In this document: positions 40,201 through 52,200 of the stretch, in pieces
How positions within the stretch are numbered: position 1 is the stretch's first letter
How the letters are laid out: every line of letters begins with the position of its first letter
Origin: Megalonaias nervosa
Lineage: Eukaryota; Mollusca; Bivalvia; Unionida; Unionidae
DNA: 64,000 nt
NCBI GenBank assembly: GCA_016617855.1
Contig: JAECUM010096299.1
Span: 30,055-94,054 of the forward strand
Direction: 5' to 3'
Position numbers and translations under genes: made by a program
Notes under the pieces: model-generated
Databases searched by the model: none
What the model was told of the DNA's origin: nothing
What the model saw: the letters and a program-made list of their open reading frames with translations, nothing else

Positions 40201-43200
40201 TTTGGAGGAATGCTTTCTGTAAAATTGTAACAGGGAACTAACTTTTTAATTGTCCTCAATTCAAGCCACCCTTTTGAAACAGAACTCAGCTTTATCACTT
40301 CCTCATAAATGTTCTTATGCATTCATAATTAGTTTTATGGCAAAGTAATAATTAGCATGATTGAAGAAGATAAAAATACTAAATAAGCATTGTAAACAGA
40401 AGATACAGATTGGTGTGGCACACATTAAGTCAAAGGAAAAAACATAAGACGAATAAAAGGGAAAACAGTAAGACACAATGTGATAGTATATTTGATATTA
40501 TCAATGAAATATAAACCACAATAGATACAACTATTGGGGTCAATGCAGGCCAAAATGATGACTTGCATAATAATACAACAATAGTCTGAATAGTAATTAT
40601 TCAACATAAATTGGATGAATATTTAAAAGACCAAGTAAGTGTTAAACAGGTTAATTAATTTTAAAATAAAGTTAACTTCATCAAAACACAAGCTTGATTT
40701 TAAATGTAATTAGAGTGTAATAACTCAAATTTGGGGAGGGGCTGCTTATGTAAACTTTATAAAATCATAGTACGCAGGGCTAATGTGCAGCCCCACATGC
40801 TGGAGGCTGTAACAGAGATGTCATGTCATATGCCCTCCATACCACAAGGGAGTCGTGCCCTCTATTGCAGGATGTTCCTCTTCCCAGCATTCTGGTTGGT
40901 GCTCATCTACTGGTAGCCCTCTTTTCAGGGGTTTAGGCAGGCATCACAGCTGATGCATGGGTCTGTTCCACTTTAAGGGTCAGATATCAGATTCATTTAC
41001 AAGAACATCCTCCCTTATCATAAACCCCCACCCCCATTTACTTTCACAAGCTCAAACTAAGGGAAGAGATACTCACTCTTCTGTGGAAAGAAGCAGCCAG
41101 AGAGTGTAAATGGCCAAGCTTTAGGTTTCTATTCCCATATCTTTCTGCTGTTGGAATAAAGGTGGAAAGTTTCAGCTCATAATTGACTTGTCTGCCTTAA
41201 AGAGATTTATTCTGGATGAATGCTTCAAGATGGAGACTGCTGTCTCATTCAGGAATGCCGTAAGACCCTGCAACTGGGATGTCCCCATCAATCTTCAGGA
41301 TGTTTACCTTCACATCACAATCTTCATTCCACACAGAAAAAACCTCAAGTTTCATCTTGATTAGGAGGTGTTTTCAAGCTCTTCCATTGCCCTTGCCTCT
41401 ACATCCATTGCCCTTGCTTCTACATCCATTGCTTTTGCCTCTACATCCATTGCTCTTGCCTCTACATCCATTGCCCTTGCCTCTACATCCATTGCCCATG
41501 CCTCTACATCCAGTGCCATTACCGGGGTGACAGAGTATCTCACTTTAGGTCTTTATGGATCACCATTCTCCATTATTTCAATGACAGTTTGATGCATGAC
41601 AGAAATTCTCTTCTGAAGGATATCTGTCCCTCTGTTGGTTGATGGTGACTAGTCTTGGTCTTATCCCCAACCTAGAGAAGTCAGATTTCATCCCATGGCA
41701 GGACTTTGGAAATATGAGGATGAATTTCCTTACCAGCCATGGAAGGGTTTATGTTCCTCTGGACAGGCTTTACCAGATCCTGTCCATCTTAACAGGTCTT
41801 CTGGCCAATACCTCCTTTTTATTTACAAGGCTTTACCTCTCCCTCCAGGGAACTCTGAATGTGTCTACGGAATTAGTTCCCCGAAGGAGACTTTATTGGC
41901 ACCCTGTCCAGTTCCTACTTCTAGAAAACACAAGACCACACAAGGACCTGCTGTCAGCTTTGATTCCCATGGAATCTGACTTTCACCATCTGTATTAGCT
42001 GCTAAATTGGGACTGATTTCTGGCCAGAGTCCCAGTTCACACCCCCAAACCTCATTCCTTTCTATATACCAGTGGATCACATTCAGGATTGGGTGATCAA
42101 CTGGAGGCAGAGGAGATCATTCTTCTGGGATTTCAGTCTCAGGAAGACTAAAATAACTTGGAAACTTTGGGCAGTGTTCCTAACCCCATAGGGGTGTGTC
42201 AGCCTCACAAGGTGTTGTTGTGTTATGGTCACCGTGGACCACATGTCAATAGTAGCATACCTCCAGCATCAGGGAGGTATACAAGCTCCTTCTCTTTGCA
42301 TGGAAGTCATGAACCTCCTCTGATGGGCAGCCTAGGAGGAGATTACTGTCTGAGTCGACCATATTCTGGCCAAAAGGACACTTAAAAGACATCTTTTATG
42401 TCCATTCATGCACTGAAGGTGAAATATTGTTTCACTCCTCTTCCACACATTAGTGTTTCATTTTGCACTGGGTCAGTAAATACATTTAATATTTCTATTT
42501 CAGAAAATAAGGATTTTAAGATGGGTGATAAATAAATTTATGTTAAGATTTCATTTGCCAAATAGTTCAACATCTTTACCAACATGTAGCTTCTCATAAA
42601 TCATACCATAAATTCATTCTTCTAGATTCAGCAAATTCTGAAGTGTTTAGTGATGATTTTTGTCGACGTAGTATCTTGTGCACATCATTCGTTGGAACTT
42701 TTTGAATGCAAAGACACCTATGAATAAATTTGTTGCTCTACTGTCATAGACAAGAAAAGCATATGGGATGACCTGTTGTCAAACATCATTCTATCAATAA
42801 GCTGCACTAATTTGATATCGCTACATCTCTTAAACTGCTGTATGTTTTGTTTTAACTTAGAATTTATATTTTACAAAAATGACATGGATTTGATATCAGC
42901 CATATACAAAGAAAACCAGCTGAGGTTATCATTCTAGGCAAAAATATTACATACTTTAGAGTCTTATGTATAAGTTTGTTTCAATTTTTTCTTTCCATAT
43001 AATTTCACAAATTCTTCTTCTTTATTTCAGTCTTTGTTCTTTGATACTCATTCTTAAAGGAGTGATCTTTGTGTTTCTTTGTGTAAAATATTCATTGTTT
43101 AGAATGATTGCTTGATGTTCAGAAGTATGTGAATAATAATAATAATAATAATAACAATAATAATAATAATAATAGTAACTGAATTATTTTTATAATTTGT

Positions 43201-46200
43201 ATTGGGAGTGGTGTTGGCTGTGTTGGTGGTGCTGATTTTTTGTGTTTGAAAGCTACTGATGATAAGAAATACTCAAATTCAAGTACATGTATTTGATTAT
43301 ACTAGGCTTTAAATGCAACAAAGAATAAGAAGTGATATTTGGGTAAAATATGCTGAAAAAAATTAATCTTTCATAGATTTTACTCACGCTGAAACCTACA
43401 TGTTACAATAATTTCTAAATCATCTTGAGATGTAATTTTTATATTTTTACAAAACTGTTTTAGATATAGCATAATAAATTCATGCATTCAATTCTCATTT
43501 CTTGTTTAGAAATAATTTTTCCCATTAAAAAATAAAGCTTTGAAATTCAACATAATTTCTTTATAAAAAAATGGTCGTGATAAAAAATAATCTTCAAATT
43601 AATGAGGAGCTACTTAAACTCTGTTAATTAGTGTAGATGCTACAATGAATATTGTAAGAATTATGTAAATATCATCATGCAGCTATAAAATTCTAATGGC
43701 ACAGTTAAAAATAAAGAAAGCCAGAAAGTTGAATATATCTGAAATTATTGATGAAAAAATATAACCAGTTTGAAAGTTGATTTTGAAATTACAGTCAAAT
43801 TAAAATATACGTAATCAAAATTATTTAGCAGATAGATTAAAAATAATCCAAAAGATGAAGACCAGTTTTTTTTTTTTATGTTTTGCCATCTAAGCAGGAG
43901 ATGAATGTGCAATGAAAGCCATTGCCTTGAGATAATAGTTTTCTTTATCAACTCCTTTCTTATCAGGCTGATGTCACAGTGAAAGATGAAGAAGGAAAGA
44001 CAGCCCTTCACTACTGTGCTGATAACCTTGAGACACAATGTGCTGAGATGCTCCTTGAGGCCAATATCACTCTACTTAATATCCAGGATGAACAGATGTA
44101 CACCCCAATGCACATGGCTGTATTGGCAGGCAATGAAAATCTCCTCAAGTTGCTGATAGAAAGAGGGGCTGATATACATTGTCTGGATGAGAACTACCAC
44201 ACCCTGGTTCACTTAGCAACAGGTAATGAAGGAGATAATTAAATGTAATAACAGGCTTTTGTGTTACCTTTTCATATCTGATGATGCTGTAATTGTCATC
44301 GTTATTACTAAGTGTCAAAGTTATGTTGTTGTGTTTGATTCCATTTCTCTGAAATAGTTGCACACACTGTTATAAAATTTGGTGGATGCATTTATTTTGA
44401 AGAAAGATCACTGCAAAACACTTGCATAAGTAGGTCACAGAAACCTACTTTTCATGTTAGGTTGATTATGTTAAGTTGTTGCAAATAAATGTGTAATTTG
44501 CTTTTCCGCCTTCACATGTATCTTAGCATGTGCAAACAAAAATAAATATCCCTGCAGAGAAAGGGGATGATGTAAGGAATTATAAAACTTCAGACAAAAA
44601 TAATTGAGTATCAAAGTGAAGACAGTAACAGAATTTATTAGGTGAATGTTTCAACATTTCGGTCATATGAAAGATTAGTAAAATTGAGAGTTTGTACTCA
44701 AATCATGCTGAATGGGCCCTTTCCTACAGTATTTAACAAAATGAACATTCATTCAAGATAGAGGACCTAACTTCAGAAATGATTTGGCCGTTGCATTGTT
44801 GACTGCTGATAGGGTAGACATTAAAATACTTTTGGAAGGGAAAGCCATTGTCCAAAAATATGGGAACATGAAAAGAAAGTGATGTTGAACAAACTCTTAT
44901 GAAGTCAAATTCAGTCAGTGACTTTGAAATGGCATTTTATCATAATAATTTATTTTAAGAATGTCTAATGAATATTCAAGAGCAAATAAGGTTTATAAAT
45001 TTTCTAGGTAAGAGGGTGACCAAGTACTGGTATTAATTTTGTCATTATTTCAAATTGTTGCCTAATGTATGATCTTTCCCTACCAAACATTATCTGGCAA
45101 TGAAAGCTTGGTTGATTAGTTATAGGGTCATTCTGCAAGTAAGTGCAAGTTATAATGCACATTAGAAGTTAGCAATTTTCCAGTCGCTTCTAAAAGTGAC
45201 TGATCATTATAATTGATATTGGTTATTGAATACTGATGTCATGTTATCAGGATTATCTAACTATTTGTTGATTGACTGGCCATTTGAAATAATTTGTTTC
45301 TGTAACTTGTTATTTCATGGAAACATTACCTACAGATATTCCATTAAAATTTGTTAACTAAGTTTTGCTTTGAGTGATTTCATCCCTCAAAGTGCATGGC
45401 ACGATACCTACTGCCTGTTACTAAGAATAGCACTGCATGTTACCAAGAATAGTTTGTGTTTCTAATATTGAGGAATTTTCTATAATTGGCCATTTGACCT
45501 TGAAAGGCAAGTCATTATCACCAAATGGATACAACTCAAATTCTAATCTTGAGAGGAGATGCTTAATCAGAATACCTTGATATTTTTTGACAGCTTCTGT
45601 ATAGCACGTCAAAACAATAGACTCATTTGAACAGAAAATGCTCATCAACGGTAATTGCTTAAATAACTTCTCAAAATGTTTTATGCTAATTTTAACTTAA
45701 TTATGTTAAGAGATAAAGAATAGAAAAGACTACAAACATTTAAAATTACAACTGCACATCTCTAGAGAGATGTTGGTATTTGCTTATGATAATATAAAAG
45801 GGAGATAATTATCAGTATCTCACTGGTTATGTTCATCCCTTTGATCTTGTTTAAACTAGCATTACTTGAACCCAACAATACATCTGTATTTACAAAAACT
45901 GTTTTAAAGTAGTATTACTTGAACCATGCAGTCCAACTGTATACTGTTTAAAAGTTGTATTACTTGAACTATATAATCCATCTGTATTCAAAATACTGTC
46001 TAAAATAGTTTCTTGAATCCTACAATTCATACATATTCAGAATACTTTTTTTTGTGTGCAGCAAGCGGTCATCCAAAGATTCTTGAGATTCTGATCCAGC
46101 ATGAGGCAGATTTGTCATCCGCTGACAACTACAATGCCTACCCCATACACTATGCCGCCCAGCTGACCAGCAGTACCCCAGGGATCTCAGACCCCAAGGC

Positions 46201-49200
46201 AGGCGAGAAGATTCTCAAAAGGCTTTTAGAAGCTGGTGTTGCCCATGATGTAGTTGATTCAGGAGGGAGACAACCACTCCTGTGGGCTGCTTGTTCTGGT
46301 AGGGAGTTTGCTGTTTATGACTGGCAGAAACTTAAAACAGTAAATAAAATGTACAAGATTTTCTTTATTTACTCACTTGTAAGTTGAGTCCAACTGCAGA
46401 CAACATAGACCCTGATCTTCCATTGCATAGCATTGTAACAGATCTGGGTCTGTGTAGTTTGCTTTGTTTGTTCATAGTAGCACTTTACATCATTTCAGCA
46501 CATTAATAGTTATGTAGTGACAACTAAAGGTACATGCTCCAGAAATGTAAAATAAATTGCACAACAACACTAGGGAGATAAACCCTTCTGAATAAATGTA
46601 AATGCAGAGTACAGCAAGACAAAGAATAAAATGTATAAATGTTAAAATTTTGTAAACTGTATATACATGTAAAACAAAAGATAAAGGTTAAAAATCTTGT
46701 ATAAACTGCATTCATTTAAAAAGTCCAACATTTTCATGGGCGGTACATCCTCATTTACTTTCTTCAAGCAGTTAACATCAAAACACTTGTGTCTCACAGG
46801 CTGAAAATGAACATGCTTGACAAGAATGTGTTCCACTGACAAGGGTACACATTCTGGTCAATGTTCACCCTTAAGGAGGAATGCATGAGTCTGGTATGAA
46901 AACTTGTGTGCAATTACCGGTATAACAATATTTCAAAATTTTGCTAAATTTTGGAATATTTTTTACTTAGAATATTTGGTCTGCATGTCTATAATGGAGT
47001 CACACGTATTTTACAAAACACAAATTTGGTTTAAGCCTGTGCCAGTGTGATCAGATATTCTGGTAGACAAACCTGTGCCAGCGTGATCAGATATTCTGGT
47101 AGATAAACCTGTGCCATTGTGATCAGATATTCTGGTAGATAAACCTGTCCCAGTGTCATCAGATATTCTGGTAGATAAACCTGTCCCAGTGTGATCAGAT
47201 ATTCTGGTAGATAAACCTGACCCAGTGTGATCATATATTCTGGTAGATAAACCTGTCCCAATGTGATCAGATATTCTGGCATATAAACCTGTCCCAATGT
47301 CATCTGATATTCTGGTACATACATGTAACAGTTGTGTTTGCCTCTATCTCTTCAGTCCAAATAGCACAAATGGACTGTAACCATGTTTACCTTTTTTCCT
47401 TTTTTGTGACAGGTAATGCTGAATCTTGTAGACTGTTAATTAAAGCAGGAGCTGATATAAATGCTACGGACAAGGATGATTTATCAGGTAAAACAATTAA
47501 AGGAATTAAAATGCATGAATCAAAGTTACTATCCCTCAGTGTGCATATCTTAGTCATGTTGTATACAATGTTATTGTAATTTCTGATAGACAAGAAAACA
47601 TAACCATGACAAAATAAACTTGAACTTACATAAACGTTAATAGGTGTATATCATTTTTGAGCAAGAAAAACAATTCCCTGGGATCCTCGGGGACTAGAAA
47701 TTGGTTCCTCTTCCAGTATAAATGTTCTTTAATCCCTAAATATTATATTTCTAAAATATGCAGATTCCCAAAGTTTGTAATATTTCATAACAATTGCATT
47801 TCCAGTTTATCCAAATTTCTCTTCTATATTACTGACCCAGATGTCCTTGCAAATCATTCCAAATAAATTCTCAATAAAACAAATGACAACTTGCATGGTT
47901 ACAATTACCAGACACAGGGTTCCTGCAGGGTCTGTAATCCTGAAAAAGTTTTGGAATGTTAAAAATAAATTTCAGGGGCCTTGAAAACTCATGGAATTTT
48001 TCAGAACCTTTCAAAATTTGGACAAGTCATGGAATTTCTGGCAATGTAGTTAAAAAAATTGATAACTGCTATTTTCATAGAGTGCTGACCACCAATGAAA
48101 AAAATATTTGTTTCAAACAATTATGATTGAGAAATGGTTTCATTTCATAGATATTGTGGTTCTTGAGCTTCATGAAATGGCCCTGGAGATGTTTTGGAAA
48201 AGTCATGGAATCTGTGTTTGTTAAGTGTGCAGGAACCCTGCAGACATTCAGAGTGCTTATGGTGTTTTCTTCTTTGTGATATTTTTGCATTTGTTATCTG
48301 AATTCCAGATGTTTGGATGTCTGGTGCATGATACAAAGCAAGAATCAGCCATGAAATCCTTCAGTTGGTCAATAGTCTGTAAAATGTTCTGAAGTTCTGA
48401 AGATAGAGTTATTTCCTTTGGATGATATTTAAGCATGTCATATTTACTGTGGTAAATAATCATTTTTGTGTTGTTTTGTATGGATATGAAGATAGTGTTT
48501 TTTCCTTTGCTCATGGATACTGTATTTTATTTATTTTTCTTCGCTTTTTTTCAGCCCTACATTGTGCTGCTAGCCGTGGTAAAACCACTTGCATAGAACT
48601 ATTAAAAAAATCTGGTGCCAATGTTAACATGTCTGATAAGAACAAGTGTACACCTCTTTTTTATGCAATTACCCTGGGAAACATTGACTGCACTAGAGTT
48701 CTTCTGAAAGCAGGGGCTGACCCAAATCATGTTGATATGATGGGTAGAAGGTAATTGCACTATTTTTTTGTGTGCATGAAAATGTGATATTTGCTATAAA
48801 GTATATGTTGATTGTGCTTAGCAGCCTTCTCCTCTTCAGCCTTCTCAATTTCTTTTTCTATTATTTGTCAAGATACTTTGAGTGTAAGATATTTCTGACA
48901 TTGGAAAATAATATCCTTGTATACAGTAAGTAATGTGCTAGGGGAGACAACCCAGTCTATGAAAGGAGAAGAGTCCTTTGTGCCTGATACAAATAAAAGT
49001 TATTTTTATTTTCTCACCAAAAATGCATATTTGTGTGTGGCAATATATTTGTTCAGCGTGTATTTTCTTTTTTCCAATTTCCTCAATGAGGTAACATTTC
49101 ATCTGCCCATCTTTTACCAATTAGGTTTACACACAGACTACTTGAGTTGTCTACTAGCTACAGTTACCAGATTTTGTGAATGCCTTGTACTTAGGGTTGA

Positions 49201-52200
49201 AAAGAAACTTATCAATTTTGGGCACAGAAGCTCAAAAGGTCAAGGTCACTGTGACTGAAAGAATAAAATGGTTTCCACACAACAACATTAGTTTTGCATC
49301 ACTGACCTGTACCAAGCTTTGTGGATGACTAGTACTTCAGAAAATTAAAAAAAAAAAAATTGATTTTGTGGCCAAAAGTTACTGTGACTGAAAGAAGAAG
49401 ATGGGTTCTATACCAAAATTTCAGTCATCTACAAAGAATATTGTTAAAAACAGCGTGGTGCTCTAGTACACTTCAGTGGCAAGCAATACATTGTAGTCAC
49501 TGTTCCAATGGCAGTGTTGGTATCAACAGCTGGTTATGGTTTTAGTTACAGTTCTTTATGTGCATAGATTTTGTAAATCCCTAGGCATGAATCATTATGA
49601 AGCTATGACAATTCATTCTATGACATGCGTATTTGCCCATTTTACCTTGGAGTATTTTGTTAAAGTTTTTTCATTTGGTAATATTTCCTGCGCCTTTATA
49701 GATTCTTATCATTCTCCTCATACTCCTCATGAATCATTGCAAAGCTTAGACAATTCATTATGTGTTATTCCCAGCTGCTTCTTTCACCTTGGCATTTAGG
49801 TCACAGTGAACAAAAATTTGCATTTAAGTTTCCTTAAAAGTGTTTTTATTTGCTTATATTTTTGAAACCCCTTGATGAATTTTCTTCCAATGTAAAATTA
49901 CAAATTATGAAGCTTAACCACTTCATTCTGCAATTTGCACACTCTTATGTTTGATGTTTGGGTGAAGGTCATTGTCATGGACATTTTAAATTAAGGTTTA
50001 GACTCAGGTTTTTTAATTTGCTTATATTTCTAAAACTTCTTGATGAAGTTTTTGATAAACTGGACAAATCATTCTAAGGCTTCGGCACTTCATTCTACAA
50101 CATGCATGCTGCATATTTGTGTGCATTTTCTTGAAAATCTTGTTTTCAGGCCAGTATAGCAATTCATAAATTTTCTAACCCAGTTGCAGAAATTATTGAT
50201 TATGCTGTCATGATGTTGATCTTTATGTTCTTTAGCAAAATCTTCAGAGCATATGCATCAAAGCTGAAATAGCTGGGAAATATAACTCTTAAGTCCTGAT
50301 TTTATGTAGTTGAAAATTAACCTGTGTATACAGTTTTGTTCTCAAGTTTATATTAGCAGTATACAAACGCAAAACTGAATTTAGACTAAAGTCATAAGAA
50401 CGGTCAAAGGTTCAAAATGTATGTTTGGTTCATATCTCATACAAACCAAGTACCATGTGTATAAATTATAAACCTGACATGTAAGTGATAGTTGTTAAAA
50501 CTGACTGATGAATTATAAACCTTTTCAAGTTTATTGTCTTCCATCTTCTGTCCATCCATCATACTTTTCATTTCCACACTATAACTTAAAAAGTCATAAA
50601 AGATTAAGGGATGAAACTTAGCATGCTTACACATCATTACTAGGTGTGCCACATACCACATTTGGGTGTTGTCCCCAGGACCAAGGTCACAGCTCATGAT
50701 TTTCAGTTTTCCATCACAATTTCCCTTCCATCCTTTAATTTTAAACCAATATGAAATTTAGGAATGAAACTTGGCATACTTGTACATCATCACTACATGG
50801 TGTGTTGCTCACCGCAATAGGGCCCTGTATTTAAGGTCAGTGGTATGACTCCATAGTTTACATTTTCAATTCTACTTTCTATTCCACTTAACAACTTAAA
50901 GGCCATTTGAGATTAAGGGATGAAACTTGGTATACTTGTACATCATCACTAGAATGCTTACCGCATTGGGGTCCTGTCTTCAAGGGTAAGTTCACATCTC
51001 AATATTTTATGTTTTCGATCACATGTTTTTTCCATTCTATAACTTTAGACCTTTTTGAGTTTTAGGGATCTTGATATATGTACATGTCATCATTGACAGT
51101 TGTCATTGTGTATCACATTGGAGGTCACATCTTTATGGTCAATGACCTGTTAAATTGTTCTATTACACTTACCTGTCCAATTTCACAGCTACTTGAGATG
51201 TACAGAAGATCTTCATTTAATAATATATAATTGCTATAAGTTGTGCTGCATGCCAAATTGGGGGTCCTATCTTCAAAGTCAAGGTCACAGGTCAGTAGTT
51301 AGGTTACAGTCACATTTACCCTTCTGCTCTTGAACATTTAGAACATTTTTAAGCTTTTTAAGATAAATGGATTAAGCTTGGTGGACATAAATACTTTAAC
51401 TCAAGGCTTCCTGTATTGCATGTTTGAGGTTCTATCTTCAAGGTCAAGGTGACAGGTCAATATTTTAAGCTTTTATTTCTGCTTTATATCATGAAAGCTG
51501 TGTGAAGAACAGAGATGAACCATTTATAGTATTTTATATATCATGTATCACTGTCAAAATTTTACCTTAACTGTCCGAGTCACTGAGCAATTTTGTTCCC
51601 CCTTTTCTGCACTTTTCCTCTAGTGCTATTTGAGATAGGGTAAAGAAAGCTTGTTTGCCTAAGCACTTTACAGTATGACTTTAAGGGCATTTTCAGATCT
51701 CATTATTGTGAATTTGTATGTGCTCAAGATGGTAGGTGGGGGACAAGGATTCAGTGAATTGGCTTGTTTATTTTACTTTAAATATACAAGTTCTAAGAAC
51801 TTATCAGAGCATTCCCTCATCAACATACCTGTCCATGGAAGCTATAGATTATATGACCTTATAGTGAGACTGCCTTATAATGAAGTACATGTTTGATTAT
51901 TCCTTCATTATAACGTACATGGAAGCCATGTAGTATAACACCTTATAGTGAGACTGCCTTATAATGAAGTACATGTTTGATTATTCCTTCATTATAACGT
52001 ACATGGAAGCCATGTAGTATAACACCTTATAGTGAGACTGCCTTATAATGAAGTAAATGATACTGTCTTCCCTCATTATAATGCTGTCTATGGGAACCAT
52101 AGAGTATACTGATTTATAGTGGGACCACCTTGTAGTGAAGTACATGATGCATATGATTATACTACCACTTAATGAAACGGATCTAAGACCATATCCACTG

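Noticed and set aside
46013..46387. Single-exon ankyrin ORF starting at 46013
   Set aside because: The start and the last 29 codons are intronic; splice sites at 46062 and 46298 give phase-consistent joins.
47031..47324. Minus-strand LPEYLITLGQVY repeat protein
   Set aside because: 36-bp intronic minisatellite on the strand opposite the real gene.
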